Source of the DNA: a bacterium | GTDB lineage: Bacteria > UBA4055 | Direction: 5' to 3' | DNA: 64,000 nucleotides | Assembly (NCBI GenBank): GCA_029559475.1 | Contig: JAKQBN010000030.1 | Coordinates: 74,756 to 138,755 of the forward strand | In this document: positions 9,346 to 20,603 of the stretch, one piece after another | Position numbering within the stretch: the first letter of the stretch is position 1 | How the letters are laid out: the number at the start of each line of letters is the position of its first letter | Made by a program: the position numbers and the translations under genes | The notes under the pieces: model-generated | Told to the model about the DNA's origin: nothing | The model's database searches: none | Seen by the model: only the letters and a program-made list of their open reading frames with translations

Positions 9346-9756
9346 GTGTCCAGGATTTTAGCTATAGATTACGGTGATGTGAGGATTGGTCTTGCACTAA
9401 CCGACCCTTTAAAGATAATTTCATCGGGCTATAAGACAATAAAAAATGAAGGCGATGAAAAAATCATCGATGCTTTAAAAGCCATAATTCTTTCAGAAGA
9501 AGTTGAAAAGATAATACTCGGACACCCTGTAGGTCTCGACGGGAATAAGACGAAAAAGACCGTTCAGGTTGAGCAGTTCGGGGAAAAACTGAAACTCCTC
9601 GGAAAGGAAATTATTTTATTTGACGAGAGTTTTTCGTCAAAGAGGGCGCATCAGATTATCCACGAAATGGGGAAAAAGACGGGAAATAATAAGGAAATGA
9701 TCGATATGCTGGCTGCTCAGGTGATCCTTGAAGATTATTTGAGGTCAGTACAGTGA
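9346..9756 (+). CDS. ruvX: Putative pre-16S rRNA nuclease / Holliday junction resolvase YqgF
   Basis: 136 residues from the GTG at 9346, matching the family length of about 138. Expected acidic residues are present: D8 (AIDYGDVRIG), E94 (FDESFSS) and D120 (DMLAAQVILEDYL), along with ILGHPVGLDG. I prefer this start because AGGGAG lies just upstream and family members begin at RILAIDYG; the upstream ATG at 9322 has no ribosome site. YqgF trims pre-16S rRNA 5' ends and has an RNase H-like fold. Its stop overlaps the GTG of the next gene. Confidence 0.92.
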   Translation: MSRILAIDYGDVRIGLALTDPLKIISSGYKTIKNEGDEKIIDALKAIILSEEVEKIILGHPVGLDGNKTKKTVQVEQFGEKLKLLGKEIILFDESFSSKRAHQIIHEMGKKTGNNKEMIDMLAAQVILEDYLRSVQ

Positions 9757-10793
9757 AAGATATTTTTTCTCAATATAAAGCGCCTGATAACATGAAAAGT
9801 TCTGACGGATCATCGAGATACGCTTTCGTCACTTTTTTGATGATGAACGACAGCTATCTGGCCTCAGCGCTTCTTATGGCATACGGGCTGAAAAATCAGA
9901 ACTCTCAGGCCGATACTGTCTGTATGGTGACAGAAGAGATAGATGATGATACCTTGATCCCTTTAAAAATGATCTATGATCATGTAATCCGGGTAAAAAG
10001 GATATTTATTCCTCATAAAGAAAGGAAAGGAAGAGAAGACAGGCCTCTCTGGTTCACCCGGCTGAACTCACTTCTGCTTGGTCCTGACGGAAATTACGGA
10101 TTAAAATACGAAAAGGTCTGTATCCTTGACGCTGATGTTTATCCGATAAGGAATTATGACACCTTATTCAGTGTCCCGACACCTGCCGGAATGCTGAATG
10201 AAAAAAAATCCAACTGTCTCGAGTGGGATGATAACGGGAAGTACATTTATCCCGAATCAATAAAAAAGGAAGGCAAATGGAACTGGCATAAGATCTATGA
10301 GCCTGTCGCCCCTCACGGTTCGCCTATCCCGAAAGAGGTAACTGACCGTCCGCTTCATGATCCCTCTAATCTTGGTCTGAACGGCTCAATTTATGTTTTC
10401 GACACAGATGCGAAAGAGCTTGAAAGCATAGTTGAAGATGTTGAAAAACCTGAGATTAAAAGGCTTGTCGGCGACTTGTTCAAATGGCCGGACATGCAGT
10501 ATTTTACGATTAGGTGGTCAGGACAGTGGCACAGCATCGACATAAAATTCAGTTCGTTCAACGGTTATCCTTCTTTGAAATATCTTTGCGGATGTCATTA
10601 TTCCGGTTTTAAACCGTGGTATTTCAAGCAGAAAGGCCTGAAGAACTATATGGAGCATGAAGATTTCATTTTCTGGTATAAGAATTATATCTCCATGCTT
10701 GAAAATTATCCTGAAATGCAAAATATTAAAAGGCTTGTTAATATCAAAAAAAATATTTTGAGCCTCGGAGTAATAAATGATAAAAAAACCTAA
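9753..10793 (+). CDS. GT8-like (glycogenin-type) glycosyltransferase
   Basis: 346 residues starting at GTG 9753, which overlaps the ruvX stop by four bases. It has the GT-A fold signature of family 8: YAFVTFLMMNDSYLASAL at the start of the nucleotide-binding fold, then VCILDADVYP with the metal-binding D126-x-D128, then GLNGSIYVFD, and a late HYSGFKPWY where family 8 enzymes have a His ligand. It would move a sugar from a nucleotide donor to an unknown acceptor. The sugar-nucleotide epimerase downstream overlaps it by 17 bases, which suggests joint work on a glycan or surface polysaccharide. The substrate cannot be named. Confidence 0.82.
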   Translation: MKDIFSQYKAPDNMKSSDGSSRYAFVTFLMMNDSYLASALLMAYGLKNQNSQADTVCMVTEEIDDDTLIPLKMIYDHVIRVKRIFIPHKERKGREDRPLWFTRLNSLLLGPDGNYGLKYEKVCILDADVYPIRNYDTLFSVPTPAGMLNEKKSNCLEWDDNGKYIYPESIKKEGKWNWHKIYEPVAPHGSPIPKEVTDRPLHDPSNLGLNGSIYVFDTDAKELESIVEDVEKPEIKRLVGDLFKWPDMQYFTIRWSGQWHSIDIKFSSFNGYPSLKYLCGCHYSGFKPWYFKQKGLKNYMEHEDFIFWYKNYISMLENYPEMQNIKRLVNIKKNILSLGVINDKKT

Positions 10794-11793
10794 GATCTTC
10801 ATAAGCGGAGTAGCCGGATTTTTGGGCAGCCATCTTGCGGATATATTCATAGCTGAAGGCTACAAAGTTGCAGGCTGCGATAACCTTATCGGCGGATATC
10901 TGGATAATGTTCCGTCTGAAGTGGAATTTTACCAGTATGACCTGAATTTCCATAATTCCGTTGTAAAGATCACGAAAGACTGCGATATAATTTTTCACTG
11001 CGCCGCTACTGCCTATGAAGGTTTGAGCGTATTCAGCCCTTATTTTGTAACTAAGAACATAGTTGAATCCTCCGTCTCTCTGATAACGGCGGCGATCGCG
11101 AACAAGGCTGAACGATTTGTTTTCTGTTCATCAATGGCAAGATACGGAACTCAGGACAAAGTTCCTTTTACGGAAGATATGACGCCAAAGCCGCAGGACC
11201 CGTACGGGATTGGCAAGTTCAGTTCGGAGCTGTTCTTAAGAAACCTCTGCGAAACTCACGGTATGGATTACGTCATAGCAGTTCCTCATAATATTATCGG
11301 GCCTCGTCAGAAATATGACGATCCCTACAGGAATGTTGCCAGCATTATGATCAACCTTATGCTTCAGGGCAGACAGCCGATCATTTACGGCGACGGCGAG
11401 CAGAAAAGATGTTTCAGCTTTATTCAGGACGACATTGATATACTCTACAGGCTGGCTTTTGAAAAAAGCGCGGTCGGCGAAGTGATCAATATCGGTCCTG
11501 ACGATGAGTTCGTAACTATAAATCAGCTTGCCGGTTGTATAGCTGAGATTATTGATTTTCAGCTTGATCCTATATATGAAAGGTCAAGACCGCAGGAAGT
11601 GGTCCTGGCAAACTGCTCGGCTGAAAAAGCGAGAATGCTTTTCGGATATACACCTAAAACAAGGCTGAAGGACGGGTTGAGATCAATGGTAGAATATATA
11701 AAAACCAGAGGACCTAAGCCTTTCAAATATCACATCGATCTTGAAATAATAAACAGTAAAACGCCGGACACATGGAAAAACCGGAAATTCTAG
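10777..11793 (+). CDS. NAD-dependent sugar-nucleotide epimerase/dehydratase (extended SDR)
   Basis: 338 residues. The Rossmann motif GVAGFLGSHLAD is at about 8-19, the active-site Ser lies in CSSMARYG and the catalytic Tyr/Lys pair in DPYGIGKF. NIIGPRQKYDDP and RSRPQEV are typical of UDP-glucose 4-epimerase relatives. GGAG precedes the ATG by six bases. It acts in the cytosol on a nucleotide sugar, probably supplying the glycosyltransferase upstream. Epimerase or dehydratase activity is not decided by these motifs. Confidence 0.9.
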   Translation: MIKKPKIFISGVAGFLGSHLADIFIAEGYKVAGCDNLIGGYLDNVPSEVEFYQYDLNFHNSVVKITKDCDIIFHCAATAYEGLSVFSPYFVTKNIVESSVSLITAAIANKAERFVFCSSMARYGTQDKVPFTEDMTPKPQDPYGIGKFSSELFLRNLCETHGMDYVIAVPHNIIGPRQKYDDPYRNVASIMINLMLQGRQPIIYGDGEQKRCFSFIQDDIDILYRLAFEKSAVGEVINIGPDDEFVTINQLAGCIAEIIDFQLDPIYERSRPQEVVLANCSAEKARMLFGYTPKTRLKDGLRSMVEYIKTRGPKPFKYHIDLEIINSKTPDTWKNRKF

Positions 11794-12446
11794 CTCAAAC
11801 GGCTGATTATGCCGTTATTTTTAAACCGGCAGGCCTTCCCTGTCAGCTTAAATCAGCATTCTCAGGTTATACTCTTGAATCAGAATTAAAACTCAAGCTG
11901 GGTAAGAATAAAATATTCTTTCCTCACAGGCTCGATAAGATCACATCGGGACTTCTGATAGTAGCATTCGATAAAGATACTGTCGAATTTTTTAATAATG
12001 AGATCAGAAATAAACGACTCGGAAAATATTATCTTGCGCTGACTGAATCGAAGATAAATGATCCTCATACTCTTATAGGTTTACAAAAAAGATATATTAA
12101 AGTACACGATGACAATAGCGAGATCGTCAGAAGCGGAGGGCTTCCGTCATTTCTAGAAATTCTGTCTGTTGAACCCGCACCGGGAAATAATGAATGTTTT
12201 CATGTGCTGATCAGGCTTCTGACAGGCAGGATGCACCAGATCCGCGTTATGCTTGCGGATATGGGGATACCGTTATGCGGTGACAGGCTTTACAATCCCG
12301 GATCAAAATATAAAGAATTTTATCTTGAATCAATAGTGCTGAAATTCACTGATCCGGAAAATATTGAACAGCGTTTTTATTATAAAAACCCTAAGAGAAT
12401 AATTGAAATAAGCGAAACTATAAAAGCTTTTTTAAACACTTTATGA
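11772..12446 (+). CDS. RluA-family RNA pseudouridine synthase
   Basis: 224 residues, shorter than RluC/RluD because there is no S4 domain. The catalytic motif HRLDKITSGLLIVA contains the essential Asp. LLTGRMHQIRVML and GIPLCGDRLY are further family blocks. It isomerises uridine to pseudouridine in rRNA or tRNA; the target site is unknown. The start lies within the last 22 bases of the epimerase gene, so it belongs to the same operon. It converges on the FGE array, with 10 bases between the stops. Confidence 0.92.
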   Translation: MEKPEILAQTADYAVIFKPAGLPCQLKSAFSGYTLESELKLKLGKNKIFFPHRLDKITSGLLIVAFDKDTVEFFNNEIRNKRLGKYYLALTESKINDPHTLIGLQKRYIKVHDDNSEIVRSGGLPSFLEILSVEPAPGNNECFHVLIRLLTGRMHQIRVMLADMGIPLCGDRLYNPGSKYKEFYLESIVLKFTDPENIEQRFYYKNPKRIIEISETIKAFLNTL

Positions 12447-12456
12447 CGGGATTTTA

Positions 12457-13773
12457 TTATCTCCTTACCGATCTTGCTATCCTGAACCCGCCATCACTGT
12501 CGGCAGATTCAGGTCCGGAGTGTGTGCGGGATTTATATCCTAAGTCGCTGAAAACCGGATCACTTTTATAGCTGCTGCCTCTCAGTACCCGGGAATATAC
12601 ATTTGGATCGCTTCCGTCCGCTCCTGTAGGATCGGTCTGATATTCGCTTTTATAATAATAACACCAGTCCCAGCACCATTCATAAACATTGCCGGTCATA
12701 TCGTAAATTCCGAGTACATTCGGTCTTTTTGTTCCTGCGGGATGACTTCTTCCGTCTGAGTTTGAATAATGCCATGCGACTTCATCAATAATATCACTTC
12801 CGCTGTATTTATATCCTAAATAAATTGGTCCTCCGCCGGCAGCATATTCCCATTCAGCTTCGGTCGGCAGTCTGTATCCGTTTGCGGAAAAATCGCATTT
12901 TATATTCTCGCCACTGCCGCTGTAGCATTTTTTTAGACCTTTCTTTTCGCTTAGTTTATTGCAGAACTCTACAGCATCATACCATGTTATGCTGTCAACA
13001 GGGAAATTGAATTCAGACTGTTTGAAACTCCCCTCTCCGGTTACTGAATTATAGATCTCCTTTGTAACTTCGAACATGCCTATGTAGAAATCGCTCAGAG
13101 TCACTTTATGTAACGGTTTTTCTAATTCCTCATTATTGTTTCCCATAATGAAAGTACTGCCTTTTACCAGAACTTCCGAACCGTAATCCCTTTCAAGGTC
13201 CACATTGAACAACGTACTGTCCGTATTGACTTCGATCTTTTTGTTCATTTTATAATAACCCGGCCCTGATACCGACAGTTCATGCGTACCTGTTCTTAAC
13301 TTTATATTTCTTCCGTATCGTATAGGTTTCCCGTCAACCGATATCTCAGAATTTTCAGGCTTTCCTGTAAAATTCACGGACAGTTCTGTGATCTTCATTT
13401 CTTCTCCCGTGCCTCTGATCTCAATACCGTAAACAGTATTAGAATTCAGACTGAAAGGAAATGCGTGTTTTTTTGTATCATAACCTTCTTTTTTGAAAAT
13501 TATATCCCTGCTGTCCTGCTGCATATAAACAAAGTATATACCGTCCCTGTAATCGTGTTTTTCGTATCCCTGACCGTCGAACTGAAGATCTGAGATATCG
13601 CTATAGACCTTCAGGATCGCACACCACTGCCCGAATATATCTTTTTGACCGTATTTTTGTGCCGAAAGGTCACCGGTGATCTGCTCTATATTTTTTGCGA
13701 TCTCGAACTGAGCCCCGAATGATACACCTGCCATTAATAATACAATACTGACTGATAATAGTTTAAAGCTCAT
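12457..13773 (-). CDS. Exported FGE-sulfatase-fold protein (member 2)
   Basis: 438 residues from the ATG at 13773. This start overlaps the upstream stop as ATGA and begins a clean signal peptide (MSFKLLSVSIVLLMAGVSFG); an upstream extension would add a highly charged tail and lose it. The N-terminal domain (QYxxxDIxGQWCAILKVYSDISDLQF) is shared with members 3, 5 and 6. A single PEGA-like unit (PENSEISVDGKPIRYG) follows, then the FGE fold (GSTFIMGN, NGYRLPTEAEWEYA, GIYDMTGNVYEWCW, GGFRIAR). No Cys pair lies near the C-terminus, so sulfatase-activating chemistry is unlikely. The role is unknown. Confidence 0.88.
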   Translation of the reverse strand: MSFKLLSVSIVLLMAGVSFGAQFEIAKNIEQITGDLSAQKYGQKDIFGQWCAILKVYSDISDLQFDGQGYEKHDYRDGIYFVYMQQDSRDIIFKKEGYDTKKHAFPFSLNSNTVYGIEIRGTGEEMKITELSVNFTGKPENSEISVDGKPIRYGRNIKLRTGTHELSVSGPGYYKMNKKIEVNTDSTLFNVDLERDYGSEVLVKGSTFIMGNNNEELEKPLHKVTLSDFYIGMFEVTKEIYNSVTGEGSFKQSEFNFPVDSITWYDAVEFCNKLSEKKGLKKCYSGSGENIKCDFSANGYRLPTEAEWEYAAGGGPIYLGYKYSGSDIIDEVAWHYSNSDGRSHPAGTKRPNVLGIYDMTGNVYEWCWDWCYYYKSEYQTDPTGADGSDPNVYSRVLRGSSYKSDPVFSDLGYKSRTHSGPESADSDGGFRIARSVRR

Positions 13774-15728
13774 TTTATGACGTCCGAAAAATTTCTTGCG
13801 ACTCTGAAACCTTTTATCACGCTTCTGCTCTCGGGACTGCCCGAATATCTGCCGGTGCATTTTAAGTATCCGTCAGTAACATTATCCATCCAGTGACCGC
13901 CCCTCAAAACTCTTGGCGTTATATCCTTTGAATCAGGTCCTTTCTGGTCTGCTGATTCTGCATCTGAATAGTAATCATATCTGTCCCAGCACCATTCTTC
14001 CATATTGCCGCTCATATCATAAATACCGAGCTCATTAGGTTTTTTACCCGCAACCTTCTTTGTTGATTTATCATTATTCCCTGCATACTCTGCAACTTCA
14101 TTAATGTCTTTGCTTCCCGAATATTCAAACCCTTCGCTTTTATTTCCGCCCCTCGCGGCGTATTCCCATTCGGCTTCGGTAGGAAGCCTGTAACCGTCTG
14201 CTTTGAAATTACATATGATATTGTCGCCTGAGCCGCTGTAACACTTTTCCAGCCCTTCTTTCTCACTCAGTTTATTGCAGAATTCTACAGCCTCATACCA
14301 GCTTAACTGATCAACAGGATTATTTTCACCTTTGAATTCGCTCGGATTCTTCCCTGTCAGCTCCTGATATTGAGCCTGGGTAACTTCTGTTTTGCTTATA
14401 TAATAATCATTTAATGTTACATCGTGGGGCGGGCCCTCGTCGCTCCACATATTGCTCCCCATTTGAAATTTACCTCCCTCGACGAAAACAAAATCCTTTC
14501 CTGCGTCATAACCTTCTTCAAGTTTAATTTTCTTATTTATTTTAGCATCTTTCGTGACTATAACATCTTCAGCAGCTGTTTTAAAACCCTTTTTGCTGAC
14601 TTTCAGCCTGTATGTGCCGGCAGGTACATTTGAGAAGGATTTTGACCCTGTGGACGTATATTTTTCTCCTCCTGCCTCAGAAAGTTCGATATTTGCGCCT
14701 TCAGGTATTACTGTTATTTGTACCGTTCCTGTAAAAATCTGAGGGAAAAGATCTATGGTCTTTTTTTCGTTCCTTTTTAGGCTTATTTTTTTTTCAACAG
14801 GCTGAACTTTACTCATTTCAATTTTTACAGAGTGTTCTTTTGGCGGCAATTTTATATTTTTATATTCTGTGATCTGTTGCCCGTTTAGATATACTTTCGC
14901 TTTTTCATGCGTGTTTATTGTCAAAGTTGCTCGTATATCGGCTAATTGGTAAGTTTTTTTCGTCTCCGGCCTTTTGATAATTACTGTTTCCTCTATATCT
15001 TCGTAGCCTTCAGGAGCATCAATCCTGATCCTGTATGTTCCTTCGGGATGATATGCCGGCAATGGAGTTTCGCCGATCCTGATGCTGTCGATATAAACAA
15101 CAGCGCCGGGGGGATTTGAGTTTATCTCGAACTTGGCATTTTGGATTTTTTCAAGTTTATATTCGAACATTGTTTTATCGGTGCTGACTTCAATTATTTT
15201 CTTATAAGTTTCATATCCTTCGCTTATTACTTTCAGTTCATGTTTTCCGACAGTTGTTTTTATGCTTTTTACACTGCCTTTTTCACTTCCGTCAAGAAAT
15301 ATGTTCGAATTTTCAGGCTCACCGATAAGGTTTATGGTAATATCTTCGATCTTTTTTTCTTCCCCGACTCCGGAAACTTCCAGAATATAAACCTTGTTGG
15401 ATGCAAGCTGACGGGGGAACTGGTGTTTGAGAGAAATAAAGTCTGTTTTTATGAACTCGAGCATGCGGCTGCCGGGCTGCATGTAAACATGATAAATTCC
15501 ATTGCCCATGTATTCCGACTTATCTAATGTCATGCTCTTGAAAGCAAGATTTTCAATATCTGTCTTGACCTTTAAGATCGCCACATAGTCGCCGTTATGA
15601 TCCTTATAGCCGTATCTTTGGGCCGTTATACTGCCTGTATCCTCGTAAACATCCTTCACGATCTTGAATTGTGCTGAGAAGGTCAATACTGTTATAAGAA
15701 ATATTAGTATAAGCTTAACTTTTTTCAA
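13770..15728 (-). CDS. Exported PEGA and FGE-sulfatase-fold protein (member 3)
   Basis: 652 residues, the longest of the array. TTG start at 15728 with GGAAG upstream; signal peptide 1-19 (LILIFLITVLTFSAQ). Order: shared N-terminal domain (about 20-125), three or four PEGA units (PENSNIFLDGSEKG, PPGAVVYIDSIRIGETP, ATLTINTHEKAKVYLNG, PEGANIELSEAGGE), then the FGE fold from about 415 (GGKFQMGSN, DGYRLPTEAEWEYAARGG, GFRVAR). It has its own promoter 37 bases or more upstream, so members 3 and 2 can be made apart from the rest. Probably periplasmic; function unknown. Confidence 0.88.
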   Translation of the reverse strand: MKKVKLILIFLITVLTFSAQFKIVKDVYEDTGSITAQRYGYKDHNGDYVAILKVKTDIENLAFKSMTLDKSEYMGNGIYHVYMQPGSRMLEFIKTDFISLKHQFPRQLASNKVYILEVSGVGEEKKIEDITINLIGEPENSNIFLDGSEKGSVKSIKTTVGKHELKVISEGYETYKKIIEVSTDKTMFEYKLEKIQNAKFEINSNPPGAVVYIDSIRIGETPLPAYHPEGTYRIRIDAPEGYEDIEETVIIKRPETKKTYQLADIRATLTINTHEKAKVYLNGQQITEYKNIKLPPKEHSVKIEMSKVQPVEKKISLKRNEKKTIDLFPQIFTGTVQITVIPEGANIELSEAGGEKYTSTGSKSFSNVPAGTYRLKVSKKGFKTAAEDVIVTKDAKINKKIKLEEGYDAGKDFVFVEGGKFQMGSNMWSDEGPPHDVTLNDYYISKTEVTQAQYQELTGKNPSEFKGENNPVDQLSWYEAVEFCNKLSEKEGLEKCYSGSGDNIICNFKADGYRLPTEAEWEYAARGGNKSEGFEYSGSKDINEVAEYAGNNDKSTKKVAGKKPNELGIYDMSGNMEEWCWDRYDYYSDAESADQKGPDSKDITPRVLRGGHWMDNVTDGYLKCTGRYSGSPESRSVIKGFRVARNFSDVIK

Positions 15729-15764
15729 TTTTTACTTCCATAAACGATAAATTATAACTTTGAA

Positions 15765-15793
15765 AAGTTAATAAAAGAATTTAGATTTTGCAA
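15765..15793 (-). promoter_or_regulatory. Internal promoter before PEGA/FGE member 3
   Basis: Minus strand TTGCAA (15788-15793), 17 bases, TAACTT (15765-15770) followed by TT. It lies in the 119-base gap inside the FGE array and would drive members 3 and 2. Confidence 0.6.
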
Positions 15794-15847
15794 ATAAATA
15801 GATTAATATGTATTAAAGCATTGCCACCGGTACAGAATTGTTAAGTT

Positions 15848-17227
<1,380 letters not shown>

Positions 17228-17266
17228 AAACATCTGTCCATATAAATTAGAACTTGCGAAACGGAA

Positions 17267-19090
17267 CTATGGATGACGAACTACACGAAAGCCGGTAGTA
17301 AAGATCTTTTTGTCAGGAGGATAATAGTTCTGGAGGGTGATCAGGCTGCCAGACTCGTCACCGGCTGAGCATCCGCCGCGAACAACCCTGATAGAGCCGT
17401 CTGCGTACCCGTCCCAGCACCATTCTTCAACATTTCCGCTCATGTCATGAATTCCAAGTTCGTTCGGTTTTTTCGTTTCTACGGGTTGAATGACGCCGTT
17501 TTCAGTATTGTTAAAACACCATCCGACATCGTTTATTGAATTGCTTCCTGAATATTTGTATCCTCCGCTCCTTTTCCCGCCTTTCGCCGCATATTCCCAT
17601 TCTGCTTCGGTAGGAAGCCTGTAGCCGTTCGCGCTGAAATCGCAAATAATGCCTGAGCCGGACCCGCTGTAACATTTCTGCCGCATTTCCGTTTCGCTCA
17701 GTTTGTTGCAGAACTCGACCGCTTCGTACCATGTAACTGATTCCACAGGCAGATCATCCCCTTTCGATCTGCTCGGATCATTTCCCATTAAAGTTTTCCA
17801 CTGGGCTTGTGTCACCTCCGTTTTTCCTATATAAAAATCGCCAGCCTTATAGCCCTGAACCAACACATAATCTGAGCCGGGTTCGAGCTTAATGCCCTTT
17901 TTCTCGAACGCATCTGCAGTCAGGTTAATTTCCTGAGTTACGTTCTTAAAGCCTTTTTTGCTTACCTTAAGATTATATACACCGACTGGTATATTTGAAA
18001 AAGTTTTTGAACCTTTATCAGAATATTTCTCCCGTCCGTCTTCAGTCAGTTCTATTTTAGCATCCGGCGGAATTACTTCTATCCGAATCGTTCCGGTTGA
18101 GATGACAGGAAAAAGATCAAGTGTTTTGTTTTCTTTCTTTTTGAGTATGAATATTTTTTCAAGAGGTTTTGATTTGTTCATTTCAACTCTGACCACGCAC
18201 CTCTGCGGCGTTAATTTCAGATCTATAAGCTCGGTCAGCTGCACGCCGTTAAGATATACTTTAGCGTTTTCGTTCGTATTAATTGTCAGTGTGGCTCTAA
18301 TATCGTTAAGCTGATATTTCTTTTTCGTTTCAGGCGTTGTTATTTCAATAGCCTCCTCGATATCTTCGTAATTTTCGAATGAAAGTCTTATTCTGTATGT
18401 TCCCGGAGGATAAAATGTTGAGACCGGCGTTCTTCCGATCTGAACTCCGTCTATATACGCCTTTGCTCCGGCAGGTTCGGAATCAATCAGGAGAGAGGCT
18501 TCTTCGATCCTTTCCATTTTATATTTGAACAACGTATTTGCTGGTTTAACTTCTATTGTATCAACAACCGATCGGAAGCCGTCTTTTGAAATTTTTAATT
18601 CATGCCTGCCTACCGAAGCCGTCAGATTCGATATGCTGCCTTTATCCTCGCCGTCAAGAAATATGACCGCATTCTCAGGCTCAACAAGAATATTTATGGT
18701 TATATCTTCCATTTGCTGTTGATCGGCTACGCCGTTAATCTCGATCATATAAACCGTATTCGATTTCAGTTTGAAAGGAAATTCATGATTTTTTGGTATA
18801 TAGCCGTCCTTTTTGAACTTGATATTCTTTGTTTCAGGCTGAAGATATACGAGGTATATACCTTCCTGGTAATAATCGTGTTTTTCATATCCCATGCTTT
18901 CAAACTGCAGCTCTTTAACATTCGTGTGAACTTTCAAAATCGCGCACCAGTTGCCGTTAACGTCTCTGTAGGCGTACTTCTGAGCTGCCGGATCACCTGA
19001 GAGCCCGGTAATATCTTTTACGATCTCGAACTGGGCGGAAAAAACCAGTGATACTATTAAGAAAATGAATATGGTTCTTATTACTTTCAT
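17267..19090 (-). CDS. Exported PEGA and FGE-sulfatase-fold protein (member 5)
   Basis: 607 residues. Signal peptide 1-19 (IFIFLIVSLVFSAQ), shared N-terminal domain (YRDVNGNWCAILKV), PEGA units (PENAVIFLDGEDKG, PAGAKAYIDGVQIGRTP, ATLTINTNENAKVYLNG, PPDAKIELTEDGRE) and an FGE fold beginning around 400. The FGE part is trimmed: the usual GGxFxMG strand is absent and it starts at YVLVQGYKAGDFYIGKTEVTQ. The DNA of its PEGA part is closely similar to member 4 (compare 16760-16900 with 18140-18280), which indicates recent duplication or gene conversion. Confidence 0.88.
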   Translation of the reverse strand: MKVIRTIFIFLIVSLVFSAQFEIVKDITGLSGDPAAQKYAYRDVNGNWCAILKVHTNVKELQFESMGYEKHDYYQEGIYLVYLQPETKNIKFKKDGYIPKNHEFPFKLKSNTVYMIEINGVADQQQMEDITINILVEPENAVIFLDGEDKGSISNLTASVGRHELKISKDGFRSVVDTIEVKPANTLFKYKMERIEEASLLIDSEPAGAKAYIDGVQIGRTPVSTFYPPGTYRIRLSFENYEDIEEAIEITTPETKKKYQLNDIRATLTINTNENAKVYLNGVQLTELIDLKLTPQRCVVRVEMNKSKPLEKIFILKKKENKTLDLFPVISTGTIRIEVIPPDAKIELTEDGREKYSDKGSKTFSNIPVGVYNLKVSKKGFKNVTQEINLTADAFEKKGIKLEPGSDYVLVQGYKAGDFYIGKTEVTQAQWKTLMGNDPSRSKGDDLPVESVTWYEAVEFCNKLSETEMRQKCYSGSGSGIICDFSANGYRLPTEAEWEYAAKGGKRSGGYKYSGSNSINDVGWCFNNTENGVIQPVETKKPNELGIHDMSGNVEEWCWDGYADGSIRVVRGGCSAGDESGSLITLQNYYPPDKKIFTTGFRVVRHP

Positions 19091-19112
19091 ATTTTAAGTT
19101 CTGCCTTTTTTT

Positions 19113-20579
19113 TCATGGAAGCCGCACTACACGAAACCCGATGTGGGAGCTTTTATATCGCATAGTGCTGCTGTCGCGCGATGTAAACCGGCTTTGAATT
19201 GCGTCCACCAGCCATGAACCGCCCCGAATAACGCGCGTCGCCCCTTCTATGTCCCAGTCCCAGCACCATTCCCACACGTTTCCGCTCATATCGTATATTC
19301 CGATCTCGTTAGGTTTTTTAGTAGCTACAGGTTTCGATTTTATTCCTGAATTCAGGTTGAACCATCCGACTTCTTCTATCGAATCGCTTCCGGAAAACTT
19401 ATATCCCATACTCCGGCTTCCGCCTTTCGCAGCGTATTCCCATTCAGCTCCGGTAGGCAGCCTGTAGCCGTTCGCTTTGAAGTCGCATTTTATACTTGCC
19501 CCTGAACCGCTGTAGCATTTCTGAAGGCCTTCCATTTCACTCAGTTTATTGCAGTATTTTACAGCATCACTCCAGCTTATAGTCTCGACCGGAAGATCCT
19601 CCCCTTTGAACTCGCTCGGATCATTTCCCATCACAGCTTTCCACTGGGCTTGAGTCACTTCGGTTTTGCCGATATAGAACTCTCCTGTTCTAAAACCCCG
19701 CACAAGAATATAGTCTCCTCCCGGCTCATTGGTCTTATCATTACTAACGCTCTTTAAATCTTGTATATCTGACTGTGAGTCTGAATTTGAATTTTTGAGG
19801 ACATATGATCTTTTTGTTTCAGGCCCTTTTATTTCGATAGTCTCCTCGAAATCTTCATAGCTGCCGAGTGATAGTCTTACCCTGTATGTCCCTTCAGGGT
19901 AAAATGATGAGACCGGAGTTTTCCCGATCTGAACTCCGTCAATATATGCGATTGCTCCGCCCGGTTCTGAATCAATTACGATTACAGCTTCCGCTATTCT
20001 GTCAAGTTTATATTTGAACAATGTGTTCTTCGGATCGACATGTATCGTTTCGGTTCGGGACTGATAACCATCCTTTGTTATTTTTAATTCGTGACGGCCT
20101 ACGGATGTATTCAGACTTATTATTCCGCCCTTTTCATCTCCGTCGAGAGTGATGATAGAATTTTCAGGTTCAACGAGAATGCTGATGGTAATCTCTTCTA
20201 TCTTTTGTAATTCTCCTGCGCCTTTGAGTTCGAGCATGTAAACAGTATTCGGTTTCAGTTTGAACGGGAAGTTATGGCTTTTTGTGATACTGCCTTCTTT
20301 TTTAAACTTGAGATTCTTAGTATCAGGCTGAAGATATACAAGATAAACTCCTTCACCTCTATAATCGTGCTTTTCATAGCCTATCCCTTCGAACTGAAGA
20401 TCTTTTACATCAGTGTGAACCTTTAAAATTGCGCACCACTGGCCGTTGACATCCTTGTAGCCGTACCTTTGAGCCGTGAGGTCGCCGGGAAGTTCCGTAA
20501 CATCCTTCACTATCTCAAACTGGGCAGAGAACGACAATGCTGCTATAAAAAATATTAGTATAAACTTAATCTTTTTCAT
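19113..20579 (-). CDS. Exported PEGA and FGE-sulfatase-fold protein (member 6)
   Basis: 488 residues from the ATG at 20579, preceded by AGAAG; a longer TTG start at 20597 would put charged residues before the signal peptide (KFILIFFIAALSFSAQ). It has the shared N-terminal domain (YKDVNGQWCAILKV), two PEGA units (PENSIITLDGDEKG, PGGAIAYIDGVQIGKTP), a short polar linker around 255-280 (NSNSDSQSDIQDLKS) where members 3-5 carry further PEGA units, then an FGE fold that, as in member 5, lacks the GGxFxMG strand. The linker looks like the scar of a PEGA deletion. Confidence 0.88.
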   Translation of the reverse strand: MKKIKFILIFFIAALSFSAQFEIVKDVTELPGDLTAQRYGYKDVNGQWCAILKVHTDVKDLQFEGIGYEKHDYRGEGVYLVYLQPDTKNLKFKKEGSITKSHNFPFKLKPNTVYMLELKGAGELQKIEEITISILVEPENSIITLDGDEKGGIISLNTSVGRHELKITKDGYQSRTETIHVDPKNTLFKYKLDRIAEAVIVIDSEPGGAIAYIDGVQIGKTPVSSFYPEGTYRVRLSLGSYEDFEETIEIKGPETKRSYVLKNSNSDSQSDIQDLKSVSNDKTNEPGGDYILVRGFRTGEFYIGKTEVTQAQWKAVMGNDPSEFKGEDLPVETISWSDAVKYCNKLSEMEGLQKCYSGSGASIKCDFKANGYRLPTGAEWEYAAKGGSRSMGYKFSGSDSIEEVGWFNLNSGIKSKPVATKKPNEIGIYDMSGNVWEWCWDWDIEGATRVIRGGSWLVDAIQSRFTSRDSSTMRYKSSHIGFRVVRLP

Positions 20580-20603
20580 ATTTACACTTCTGCTCAAAAA
20601 AAT

